The translations under genes and the position numbers were made by a program. This document shows, in pieces, positions 7,376 through 13,699 of a stretch of DNA of 14,187 bases. The notes beneath the pieces are model-generated. The model searched no databases and was not told where the DNA came from. It worked only from the letters and a program-made list of their open reading frames with translations. The stretch spans positions 1-14,187 of the forward strand of contig NZ_CAMLGT010000076.1 in assembly GCF_946479605.1 (NCBI RefSeq), read 5' to 3'. The stretch is from an uncultured Lacibacter sp. (lineage in GTDB: Bacteria; Bacteroidota; Bacteroidia; Chitinophagales; Chitinophagaceae). The stretch's first letter is position 1. Each line of letters starts with the position of its first letter.

Positions 7376-7403
7376 CTTGTACCTTGCTCCTTGTGTCTTG
7401 TTT
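7376..7403 (-). repeat. Heptad direct repeat, four CTTGnnn units (CAAG in pdxA sense)
   Basis: CTTG occurs at 7376, 7383, 7390 and 7397, an exact 7-bp period over 28 bp, with the three bases between cores varying. Read in the pdxA sense it is a run of CAAG cores starting about 10 nt after the pdxA stop. The same unit occurs after greA at 14176 and 14183. Origin and function are unknown. Confidence 0.6.
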
Positions 7404-7413
7404 TTTTTAACGT

Positions 7414-8502
7414 CTATTCTTCTTCAATTTTTTCATCCACTGCTCTTGCAAGCATCGCTGCACTCATTTTACGCATTGGGTTTTTCCGTGCATCAGCATA
7501 ACCATTTCTGCTGCGGAAAATATCAATAGCTGCAAACACTGCTCCACGTAACGATGATTCATCAGCCCTGCCTTTACCTGCAATATCAAATGCAGTTCCA
7601 TGATCAGGACTTGTTCGTATACCATTCAGCCCGGCTGTATAATTCACGCCTTCACCAATGGCTAATGATTTAAAGGGGATCAAGCCCTGGTCGTGGTACA
7701 TAGCCAGTACTGCGTCAAAACGTTCATGTTGCCCACGTGCAAAAAATGCATCGGAACTGTATGGACCAAAACAAAATACATCCTGTTGTTTGGCTTCTTT
7801 AATGGCAGGTTGAATAATTTCTGCTTCTTCTTTGCCAATCAATCCTTCATCACCCGCATGTGGGTTAAGACCCAGTACCGCAATTTTTGGTTTTGTGATG
7901 CCAAAATCTTTTTTCAACGATTGATTCATGATCTTCAGTTTACTCACAATACTTTGTTTGGTAATGTGCGATGCTACTTCTGCAACCGGGATATGCTCAG
8001 TAACCAGTGCTACTTTAATGTTTTCTGCCACCATAAACATCACCACATCATTTGCTTCAAAGGCTGCTTTCAGGTAAGGAGTATGGCCGGTGTAAGGAAA
8101 GCTTTCGCTTTGTACATTTTTTTTGTGAATGGGGGCGGTAACCAATGCATGAATATGGCCATCTTTTAATGCTTTCACTGCTTCGGTGAGCGACTTAATG
8201 GCGTAACTGCCTCCTTCGGCTGTTAACTGACCGGGCTGAATATTCACCTCATCTTCCCAGCAACTGAACACATTGACCGATTTTGTGCTTAGCCGTTCAA
8301 AATCCTTTACTGCCTGATAGTTGAAATTAGCATCGCTCACCATTTTCTTATAGAAGTTGATGCTTTTGTTGGAGGCGAAAACAACCGGTGTGCAAAGCTC
8401 AGCCATCCGGCTGTCGCTCAATGCTTTGATGATTATTTCAAGACCTATACCGTTCAGATCGCCGCAGCTGAAGCCTATTATTGGTTTTTGTTCGGGTTGC
8501 AT
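7414..8502 (-). CDS. pdxA: 4-hydroxythreonine-4-phosphate dehydrogenase
   Basis: A 362-residue enzyme that oxidises 4-phospho-hydroxy-L-threonine with NAD(P)+ to the precursor condensed by PdxJ in DXP-dependent vitamin B6 (pyridoxal phosphate) synthesis, in the cytoplasm. Hallmarks visible are 'GFSCGDLNGIGLE' near the N-terminus (usually GDPxGIGPE; here Leu and Asn replace the first Pro and neighbour), 'TGHTPYL' (138-144) for substrate phosphate, and three metal-binding histidines: His170 (TEHIPV), His215 (NPHAGD) and His270 (YHDQGL). These correspond to the E. coli ligands shifted by four residues. 'TSPDHGTAFDIAGKG' (297 on) is also typical. The length is slightly above the usual 330 or so residues. 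It starts at ATG with no Shine-Dalgarno sequence; a TACATTTG promoter element lies 22 nt upstream. In gamma-proteobacteria pdxA is linked to rsmA; here rsmA is about 2.7 kb away on the other strand, with two secreted-protein genes between. Confidence 0.95.
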   Translation of the reverse strand: MQPEQKPIIGFSCGDLNGIGLEIIIKALSDSRMAELCTPVVFASNKSINFYKKMVSDANFNYQAVKDFERLSTKSVNVFSCWEDEVNIQPGQLTAEGGSYAIKSLTEAVKALKDGHIHALVTAPIHKKNVQSESFPYTGHTPYLKAAFEANDVVMFMVAENIKVALVTEHIPVAEVASHITKQSIVSKLKIMNQSLKKDFGITKPKIAVLGLNPHAGDEGLIGKEEAEIIQPAIKEAKQQDVFCFGPYSSDAFFARGQHERFDAVLAMYHDQGLIPFKSLAIGEGVNYTAGLNGIRTSPDHGTAFDIAGKGRADESSLRGAVFAAIDIFRSRNGYADARKNPMRKMSAAMLARAVDEKIEEE

Positions 8503-8733
8503 GGTTATTTGCGTGTGTTGTGTACAAATGTAATGGATTGTTTGTTTTGGGAAAGGGGTTATAAACGGTTGAAAAACAGGCTTTTTAAATGTTGGGGAGA
8601 TTTATGCGTTGAAATTGTGCGGTATTTACGGTATCTGTATAGGGAAAAAAGTTGGGTTCTTAAGTGGAAATTCATGACGTTTTTTTAGGATTTGCGTGAC
8701 CCTGTTTTTAATTTGTGCTCAAATCGTAATCCC
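8503..8733. other. Intergenic region between divergent pdxA and the FN3-like gene
   Basis: This 231-bp spacer holds the candidate pdxA promoter at its left end. Near the right end, TTTG (8691-8694) and TAATTTG (8709-8715) form at best an imperfect promoter for the + strand gene, with a spacer that is too short. I see no hairpin, RNA gene or credible ORF in the middle part. Confidence 0.5.
8525..8532 (-). promoter_or_regulatory. Candidate pdxA -7 promoter element (TACATTTG)
   Basis: The + strand CAAATGTA reads TACATTTG in the pdxA direction, an exact TAnnTTTG match, 22 nt before the ATG and predicting a leader of roughly 15 nt. No convincing -33 TTTG is seen at the usual spacing. Confidence 0.5.
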
Positions 8734-9135
8734 ATGAAAGCAATGATCATTATTGCAGCGCTTGCGCTGTCTTTCACTGCATCACACGCACAATCCGGCG
8801 GTGGTACAACCCCAACAAACGGTAAAGGAAATACCCCTTCTGGTCAGGCATTTGGATACTTCCGTATTCATCGCCAGGCAAGTGATGTTTCACTTAACTG
8901 GGCAGTGGCTAATCCATCAGCTGTTACCAAGTTTACCATTGAATGTTCATACGATGGTAACTGGTTCTTTCAGATTGATGAAGTAGGGTGTTCATCAACA
9001 GAACCTATCTACAAGTACAGAGATACAGGTGCATTTCCTGGATACCTCTCGTATCGTGTAGTGGCACATCATGCTGATGGATCAACCGAAAATTCTGCGG
9101 TTGAAACGATCCGAATTGTAAGCCGTAAAGGCTAA
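8734..9135 (+). CDS. Small secreted protein with one FN3/Ig-like module
   Basis: A 133-residue protein starting at ATG 8734; the frame extends upstream to a TTG but the signal peptide starts here (MKAMIIIAALALSFTASHAQ, cleavage near SHA/AQ). After a Gly/Thr/Pro-rich linker of about 20 residues (SGGGTTPTNGKGNTPSG) comes a single beta-sandwich module with the pattern 'VSLNWAVANPSAVTKFTIEC' then SYDG, followed by a YRD turn and 'YLSYRVVAHHADGSTENS'. The same pattern (W, IE/VE, S-nG, YxR) occurs in the FN3-like module of the next protein. It lacks a T9SS sorting domain, so it probably stays periplasmic or is released another way. Two Cys (in IECSYDG and VGCSST) may form a disulfide. I cannot assign a function; binding to a polysaccharide or partner protein is possible. 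Confidence 0.78.
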   Translation: MKAMIIIAALALSFTASHAQSGGGTTPTNGKGNTPSGQAFGYFRIHRQASDVSLNWAVANPSAVTKFTIECSYDGNWFFQIDEVGCSSTEPIYKYRDTGAFPGYLSYRVVAHHADGSTENSAVETIRIVSRKG

Positions 9136-9142
9136 ATTATTA

Positions 9143-9176
9143 ACACAGCTGTGCAGGTTACAGTGTGCGGCTGTGT
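9143..9176 (+). terminator. Long hairpin between the two secreted-protein genes
   Basis: ACACAGCTGTGCA (9143-9155) pairs with TGTGCGGCTGTGT (9164-9176) over 13 bp including three wobbles, loop GGTTACAG, then TTCATTT. It starts 8 nt after the upstream stop. The tail is not a clean T-run, so it may be a weak terminator or an mRNA-stability/attenuation hairpin that lowers expression of the next gene. Confidence 0.5.
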
Positions 9177-9195
9177 TTCATTTAAATCCGTTACT

Positions 9196-11151
9196 ATGAA
9201 ACAACTTCTACTCAGTTTGTTTCTCTTTGTTGCTCTAACCAACCAAACGCTTACTGCACAACAGATCAAAGCAAGATTTGGTGTGGAAGGTGATCTGCGA
9301 AGCAATTTTTATAAAGGCTTTTTGCAGGTTGGTAATGATGACTGGTTCAGTATGAACAATATCAACGGCATCGGTGTGGGTGAGTATATCATTGACACAA
9401 CCGGGGCAGCAAATATTGTTGCATTGTACACATCTCAACCTGCTACACGCAATTATCCGTTTTTCCGCAACATGCGTTACCCGCAGTTTCATGTGCTAAA
9501 TGGTATGTTGCTGATCGATGGTATTTTTATTCGTGACCATCATGGAACTGATTCAACCATCTTTGCATCAGGGAGTAATAAAAACGGGATGAGTCCTCAA
9601 ATGTGGTCAACTCCGGTTGCTCAAAGTATACCTGACAAAAATGAGATTCTTGACATGTTCATGCATGTGCGCAGGGATGGCGATGGTACAGAAACGAATG
9701 ATTCACTTTGGCTTTTTGGTGGTGTTTCAATTGAGAATACAACGGGTGACCGTTATTTTGATTTTGAAATGTATCAGACCGATATCTATTACGATAAACC
9801 GAACTTGAATTTTAAAGGCTATGGACCCGATGCCGGTCATACATCCTGGCAGTTTGATGCTTCAGGTAATGTTATAAAAGCAGGCGACATTATCATCACA
9901 ACAGAATACAGCAGTCAAACAGCGATTAAATCACTGGGAGCAAGGATATGGATACATAAAAGTGCTTTGCTCTTAACACCAACAGCTTTTAACTGGACAG
10001 GAGAATTTGATGGTTATGATAACGCCGCAGTGTATGGTTACGCAGGCATTAGCCCTAAAACTTCTGGTGACTTTTACAATGGGTTGCAAAACGAAAATGC
10101 AACATGGGCAGGCCCATTCAGATTAGTATTGGGTAACCAGGCAGTTGTGAATGATTATACAAAAGGTCAGTTCATGGAGTTTTCAGTCAACCTCAGTAAA
10201 CTTGGCCTCGATCCTTTGGTGAGGGATGGTGATGTTTGCGGTCTTCCTTTTCGGAGGATTCTTGTAAAATCAAGGGCTTCTAACTCATTTACGGCAGCGT
10301 TGAAAGATTTTGTGGGTCCCTTCAGCTTTTTCCGTGCTCCTGCAGCAGAAATTGATACAGATTTTCCGGTGCTATGTCCCGGTGGTGTAGCTGAAGTTTT
10401 TGTTACGAATCCATTAGTCACCTCCGTTTATAACTGGTCAACTATTGGTGGTAACATTTATGGTTCTACTACAGGTGATCGTATTCAGGCAACAATGGCA
10501 GGTACATATATCGTAAGCCAAACCTTATTGGATAGTTGCGGTACTACTTATGCAACCGATACAGTAACAATCACCCAGTATAATGCCTGCGAAGTATTAT
10601 CGGGCAAGCCTTATAATTTCAATGCAAAACTGCAAAGTAAAACAGGGTTCATCAGCTGGAACAGCGATAGCCCTGAAGGTGTTGCTTATTATGAAGTGGA
10701 ACGGAGTACAAACGGCAGGAACTTTTCAAAAATAAGTGGCCGCATTGCACCAAACAGTGGAGGTACTTATATTGAACAGGATGATATAACCAATCTACGG
10801 TCAACAGAAGTTTATTACCGGTTAAAATATGTAAGTAGTGGCGGACGTAGTTATTACACGAATGCAATCCGTTTACTTATCCGTCCGAATAATGGTTTTG
10901 AATTAACTGTTTCGCCAAACCCGGCAAAAGATATGTTCAGGATCAACTTTGTTAGTGAACGTAAACAAACTGCTGAATTAGTGATTACAAACAGTATCGG
11001 TTCAGTAGTATATCGTAGTTCACCACAATTAAGCCCTGGCATAAATGAATGGTCAATTACCGAAGTGGCCAACTGGAGCCCCGGACAATACATTGTTCAG
11101 TGCAAAGTAGGCGATGAACTATTCAGAAAACGAGTGGTTGTTGCACATTAA
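9196..11151 (+). CDS. Secreted multidomain protein with T9SS type A C-terminal sorting domain
   Basis: A 651-residue exported protein starting at ATG 9196 (signal peptide MKQLLLSLFLFVALTNQTLTAQ; an in-frame GTG at 9151 would only add residues ahead of it). Order: an N-terminal beta-rich region of about 370 residues with no family I recognise; an Ig/PKD-like segment (about 395-465) starting 'FPVLCPGGVAEVF' and containing 'MAGTYIVSQT'; an FN3-like module (about 480-565) with 'YYEVERSTNGRNFSKI' and 'EVYYRLKYVSSGG'; and a type IX secretion sorting domain in the last 82 residues, beginning 'LTVSPNPAKDMFRINF' and ending 'GQYIVQCKVGDELFRKRVVV'. Family knowledge: this signal sends cargo through the outer-membrane T9SS to the cell surface or medium. 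Multiple 'FDFEMYQTDIYYDK'-like acidic/aromatic segments occur in the N-terminal region, but no catalytic motif is apparent; an adhesin or structural surface role is possible. Confidence 0.9.
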   Translation: MKQLLLSLFLFVALTNQTLTAQQIKARFGVEGDLRSNFYKGFLQVGNDDWFSMNNINGIGVGEYIIDTTGAANIVALYTSQPATRNYPFFRNMRYPQFHVLNGMLLIDGIFIRDHHGTDSTIFASGSNKNGMSPQMWSTPVAQSIPDKNEILDMFMHVRRDGDGTETNDSLWLFGGVSIENTTGDRYFDFEMYQTDIYYDKPNLNFKGYGPDAGHTSWQFDASGNVIKAGDIIITTEYSSQTAIKSLGARIWIHKSALLLTPTAFNWTGEFDGYDNAAVYGYAGISPKTSGDFYNGLQNENATWAGPFRLVLGNQAVVNDYTKGQFMEFSVNLSKLGLDPLVRDGDVCGLPFRRILVKSRASNSFTAALKDFVGPFSFFRAPAAEIDTDFPVLCPGGVAEVFVTNPLVTSVYNWSTIGGNIYGSTTGDRIQATMAGTYIVSQTLLDSCGTTYATDTVTITQYNACEVLSGKPYNFNAKLQSKTGFISWNSDSPEGVAYYEVERSTNGRNFSKISGRIAPNSGGTYIEQDDITNLRSTEVYYRLKYVSSGGRSYYTNAIRLLIRPNNGFELTVSPNPAKDMFRINFVSERKQTAELVITNSIGSVVYRSSPQLSPGINEWSITEVANWSPGQYIVQCKVGDELFRKRVVVAH

Positions 11152-11164
11152 TCGTTAAATCATT

Positions 11165-11191
11165 AGCCCCCGGAAAGCCGGGGGCTTTTTT
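11165..11191 (+). terminator. Strong intrinsic terminator after the T9SS cargo gene
   Basis: A perfect 9-bp stem AGCCCCCGG/CCGGGGGCT with tetraloop AAAG is followed by six T. It lies 13 nt after the stop codon and 17 nt before the rsmA start. Confidence 0.95.
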
Positions 11192-11195
11192 CTGC

Positions 11196-11203
11196 TACTT
11201 TTG
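11196..11203 (+). promoter_or_regulatory. Candidate rsmA -7 promoter element (TACTTTTG)
   Basis: An exact TAnnTTTG match ends 4 nt before the GTG start of rsmA. If used, transcription would begin at or within a few bases of the start codon. The position where a -33 element should be is occupied by the GC-rich terminator stem, so recognition would rely on the -7 element. Confidence 0.5.
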
Positions 11204-11207
11204 CAGC

Positions 11208-11963
11208 GTGCAATACACATTAAAAAAATCATTAGGCCAGCATTTTCTTAAAGATGAATCTGTTTCGCAGCGAATTGTGGATGCGGTGATGGAAGAACAG
11301 CCACAACAATTAGTGGAAGTGGGACCGGGTGCAGGCGCCATCACCAAATATTTTTTGAAATACCCGTCGCTTCATTTTAAAGCGGTGGAACTGGATGATG
11401 AAAAGGTTGCGTATTTAGAACACAGCTTTCCCGCAATCAAAGGAAAACTGATCCATCAGAGTTTTCTGGATGCAGATGTACCATTTCCGGAACGGTTTAT
11501 GGTGGTTGGAAACTTCCCTTACAATATTTCATCGCAGATATTATTTAAAGTACTGGAATGGAAAGAGCAGGTGGATTGTGTTGTAGGTATGTTTCAAAAA
11601 GAAGTGGCGCAGCGTGTTGCATCAAAACCCGGCAACAAGGCATACGGCATATTGAGTGTGCTGGTGCAGGCTTATTTTGATGTGGAGTATTTGTTTGATG
11701 TGGATGAACAGGCATTTAACCCTCCGCCAAAAGTAAAAAGCGGTGTTATTAAACTGAAGCCGGCGAAAGTAATACCAGACATGAAAAGTGAACAGAAGTT
11801 CAACTTACTTGTTAAAACAGCATTCAATCAACGCAGGAAAATGCTGCGGAATGGTGTGCGGGGTTTGTTTGATGAGGAATGTTTGAAAGATGAATTGTTT
11901 AACAAACGTGCCGAGCAGCTGTCAGTAAATGATTTTGCAGCACTCACGTTCAGGATGAAGTAA
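11208..11963 (+). CDS. rsmA: 16S rRNA adenine(1518)-N6/adenine(1519)-N6 dimethyltransferase
   Basis: A 251-residue SAM-dependent enzyme (also called KsgA) that dimethylates the two adjacent adenines in the 3'-terminal 16S rRNA helix late in small-subunit assembly. Visible are the N-terminal KKSLGQHFLKDE (6-17), SAM motif I VEVGPGAGAIT, the acidic ribose-contact residue in 'FKAVELDDEK', the catalytic motif GNFPYNISSQI (Phe in place of the usual Leu in NLPY), and the C-terminal 'FNPPPKVKSGVIKL' and 'FNQRRKMLRNG'. The start is GTG: its KKSLGQHF begins 6 residues in, as in other family members, and no ATG fits better. A -7 element sits almost on the start codon, so a leaderless mRNA is possible. 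The dehydrogenase gene follows after 51 nt without a terminator, implying co-transcription. Confidence 0.97.
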   Translation: MQYTLKKSLGQHFLKDESVSQRIVDAVMEEQPQQLVEVGPGAGAITKYFLKYPSLHFKAVELDDEKVAYLEHSFPAIKGKLIHQSFLDADVPFPERFMVVGNFPYNISSQILFKVLEWKEQVDCVVGMFQKEVAQRVASKPGNKAYGILSVLVQAYFDVEYLFDVDEQAFNPPPKVKSGVIKLKPAKVIPDMKSEQKFNLLVKTAFNQRRKMLRNGVRGLFDEECLKDELFNKRAEQLSVNDFAALTFRMK

Positions 11964-12014
11964 GCGGTCAATCAGCGTTTTCAGATCATAATCAACAACA
12001 GAGAAGTATCAATA

Positions 12015-12938
12015 GTGAGAGTTATTATTACAGCAAAATGCCATGATTATTTGCAAACCCGGTTAAAGGAAGGCGGATATGATGTGGTGTATGCACCAAC
12101 AATTACATACGAAGAGTTAACAGAACAAATAACAGATGTTGCCGGGCTTGTGGTATCAACACGTGTAAAAATTGATGCACAGCTGCTTGAAAAAGCTGTA
12201 AGCCTGAAATGGATCGGGCGTTTAGGCAGTGGTCTTGAGCTGATCGATCTTTCGTTTGCAGAAAGCAGGGATATTAAAGTGTACAGCAGTCCCGAAGGTA
12301 ACTGCGATGCTGTGGGTGAGCATTCGCTTGCATTGTTGCTGAACCTCATGAACCGAATCAGCCATAGTTATACCGAAGTAAAACATCATACATGGTTGCG
12401 TGATGAGAACCGTGGTGTGGAGCTTGATGGAAAAACAGTTGGCATTATTGGGTTTGGACATACCGGCCGTGCATTTGCAAAAAAGCTCCGTGGGTTTGAT
12501 GTAACCATTCTTGCACACGATAAATACCAGTTTGAATTTGGAGGCGAGCAGGTGAAAGAAGCATCGTTGGAACAGGTGCTGCGATACAGTGATGTCATCA
12601 GTTTGCATTTGCCGTTAACAAATGAAACCTATCATTATGCTGACAGTTCTTTTTTTGAAGCCGCAAAAAAGCGTCCCTTCTTTTTAAATACATCCCGTGG
12701 TAAAGTGCATGGCACTGCTGCTGTAATTGATGCATTGCAGCGTGGCTTTATTGCAGGTGCCGGGCTTGATGTGCTGGAAAATGAAAAGCTGCATACATAC
12801 AGTGAACAGGAACAACAGCAACTCGACTGGCTGGCTTCACAACCCAATGTGATCCTTACGCCGCATATTGCCGGATACACACACGAGGCATTTTATAAAA
12901 TGAGTAAAGTACTGGCCGATAAATTAGGATTGAAGTAG
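12015..12938 (+). CDS. D-isomer-specific 2-hydroxyacid dehydrogenase (phosphoglycerate dehydrogenase-like)
   Basis: A 307-residue NAD-dependent oxidoreductase with a GTG start (12015); the fold begins at once with '[13 protein letters not shown]', so a later start is unlikely. The substrate domain shows '[13 protein letters not shown]' and '[12 protein letters not shown]' then '[17 protein letters not shown]', as in SerA-like enzymes. The Rossmann loop is GFGHTG (146-151), and the NAD-specific acidic residue may be Asp169. Catalytic Arg228 (NTSRG), Glu255 (DVLENE) and His284 (TPHIAG) are all present, so it should be active. It is shorter than SerA forms with a C-terminal ACT domain. 3-Phosphoglycerate oxidation for serine synthesis is possible, but another 2-hydroxyacid or 2-ketoacid substrate is equally compatible, so I give no gene symbol. 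It probably shares the rsmA transcript and converges on the DUF2911 gene, whose stop is 5 nt away. Confidence 0.9.
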   Translation: MRVIITAKCHDYLQTRLKEGGYDVVYAPTITYEELTEQITDVAGLVVSTRVKIDAQLLEKAVSLKWIGRLGSGLELIDLSFAESRDIKVYSSPEGNCDAVGEHSLALLLNLMNRISHSYTEVKHHTWLRDENRGVELDGKTVGIIGFGHTGRAFAKKLRGFDVTILAHDKYQFEFGGEQVKEASLEQVLRYSDVISLHLPLTNETYHYADSSFFEAAKKRPFFLNTSRGKVHGTAAVIDALQRGFIAGAGLDVLENEKLHTYSEQEQQQLDWLASQPNVILTPHIAGYTHEAFYKMSKVLADKLGLK

Positions 12939-12943
12939 GGTGG

Positions 12944-13492
12944 CTATTTAATCTTCACCGGAATTTCGATGCGTACTTTTTCCCAGGCAACAGCAATTCT
13001 GTCGCTTTCAATAAAATATTGAAGACGCTCAGTTATCTGAGATGAAACAATGGGTTTTACGTTTATACGCAATACATCCTCTTTCTGATCGTATTCATCC
13101 GTTAAATGCTGCTGGTAATTTTTGTTTAAGATAAATGTCCATTCATTTTCTGATGGAATGGTAAAGATGGCATAGGTGCCTGCAGGAACAGTTGTGTTGC
13201 CAATTACAAATGCTTTATCTATTTCAATATTGGTAGCTGCATGTGCACCTGTAACCCACACTTCATTGAGCGGCACAACACCGCCCCAGATAATTCTTCC
13301 ACGTACACCCGGTGAATAATAATTGATCCGCACATTGGCTGCTGCTATTTTTCCCACGGCTGCACTGCGGATGCTTTTTTTAGTGGTATCTTTTTTTTCG
13401 TTGGGGTTGTAGCTGATGTTTTTATCCTGGCTGTTTGCCGGAAATGAAGCAATGACCAATACTAGGAAGAAGAGAAATGTTTTCATACTCAT
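12944..13492 (-). CDS. DUF2911 domain-containing exported protein
   Basis: A 182-residue protein with a signal peptide (about residues 3-21, 'KTFLFFLVLVIASFPANSQ'). The mature part contains the DUF2911 pattern: 'VRINYYSPGVRGRIIWGGVV' then PLNEVWVTGAHAATNIEID, followed by 'VPAGTYAIFTIPSENEWTFI' and a final beta-rich half. This family is common in Bacteroidota and is secreted or periplasmic; its function is unknown. Start may be ATG 13492 or the second in-frame ATG at 13486, the latter giving the more typical 'MKTFLFF' opening. A TATTTTTG element ends 7 nt before the first ATG. Its stop faces the dehydrogenase stop tail to tail without room for a terminator. Confidence 0.92.
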   Translation of the reverse strand: MSMKTFLFFLVLVIASFPANSQDKNISYNPNEKKDTTKKSIRSAAVGKIAAANVRINYYSPGVRGRIIWGGVVPLNEVWVTGAHAATNIEIDKAFVIGNTTVPAGTYAIFTIPSENEWTFILNKNYQQHLTDEYDQKEDVLRINVKPIVSSQITERLQYFIESDRIAVAWEKVRIEIPVKIK

Positions 13493-13499
13493 GTTTGTT

Positions 13500-13507
13500 C
13501 AAAAATA
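13500..13507 (-). promoter_or_regulatory. Candidate -7 promoter element of the DUF2911 gene (TATTTTTG)
   Basis: The + strand CAAAAATA reads TATTTTTG toward the DUF2911 gene, an exact consensus match 7 nt before ATG 13492. The expected start of transcription is at or next to that ATG, which would make the second ATG (13486) the start with a short leader, or the first a leaderless start. No clear -33 element is seen. Confidence 0.55.
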
Positions 13508-13587
13508 GGGAAAGGGTAGCGGTTATGCCCATTGCAGGTTTTCAAATTATTAACCCCATTCAACCGCTTTCTAAGGTCAAACAACTG

Positions 13588-13618
13588 TTTCCATTTTCAA
13601 AAAAAGGTTCTATTTTTG
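13588..13618 (+). promoter_or_regulatory. Candidate greA promoter (TTTC - 19 nt - TATTTTTG)
   Basis: An exact -7 element TATTTTTG (13611-13618) is preceded, with the standard 19-nt spacer, by TTTC (13588-13591), one base off the -33 consensus TTTG. It is the best-formed promoter in the window. Predicted transcription start is around 13624, giving greA a leader of about 75 nt. Confidence 0.65.
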
Positions 13619-13623
13619 CTCTT

Positions 13624-13674
13624 TAACTAAACATGCAACGCTTCAAACTCAATTGAGGCGTTGTTATTTTTTTG
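13624..13674 (+). ncRNA. Possible greA leader short RNA (promoter-to-terminator transcript)
   Basis: Transcription from the TATTTTTG element that stops at the leader terminator would give an RNA of about 50 nt consisting mostly of the 11-bp hairpin. The 5' end is predicted from the promoter only. A similar arrangement in E. coli greA yields short leader RNAs called GraL; whether the RNA accumulates here is unknown. Confidence 0.3.
13636..13673 (+). terminator. Intrinsic-terminator hairpin in the greA 5' leader
   Basis: CAACGCTTCAA (13636-13646) pairs with TTGAGGCGTTG (13653-13663) over 11 bp with a single G-U wobble, loop ACTCAA, followed by TTA and seven T. It stands after the greA promoter and 26 nt before the greA ATG. 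There is no + strand gene upstream for it to terminate (the neighbour is divergent), so it is likely an attenuator or ends a short leader RNA. Confidence 0.75.
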
Positions 13675-13687
13675 TGTAACCTAAAGC

Positions 13688-13694
13688 AAGGAGG
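13688..13694 (+). promoter_or_regulatory. Strong Shine-Dalgarno sequence of greA (AAGGAGG)
   Basis: AAGGAGG lies 5 nt before the greA ATG and can pair fully with the 16S rRNA 3' end. It is the only consensus-strength ribosome-binding site in the window; most other starts here have none or a fragment, as is usual in Bacteroidota. Confidence 0.8.
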
Positions 13695-13699
13695 AATTT

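Noticed and set aside
7376..7403. CRISPR array reading of the heptad repeat
   Set aside because: Repeat unit is 7 bp with no spacers of 25-40 bp and no cas genes nearby.
7693..8169. A 158-codon + strand ORF antisense to pdxA
   Set aside because: It lies wholly within the well-supported pdxA gene, is rich in Cys/His/Phe as expected of an antisense shadow frame, and has no family resemblance.
8488..8688. A 66-codon + strand ORF overlapping the pdxA start and the intergenic spacer
   Set aside because: The composition (many Trp, Cys, Arg, Leu) looks like translated non-coding sequence, it covers the likely pdxA promoter, and no start signal precedes it.
9151..9195. GTG start for the T9SS cargo protein inside the intergenic hairpin
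   Set aside because: It would put 15 residues with no signal-peptide character ahead of a perfect signal peptide starting at ATG 9196.
2514..9220. Nearly identical MKQLLL starts of the TPR-like and T9SS cargo proteins
   Set aside because: Similarity is limited to the first residues of two signal peptides, which are low in complexity, so common origin is not supported.
12222..12608. A 128-codon minus strand ORF inside the dehydrogenase gene
   Set aside because: It is antisense to a gene with all catalytic residues intact and has shadow-frame composition.
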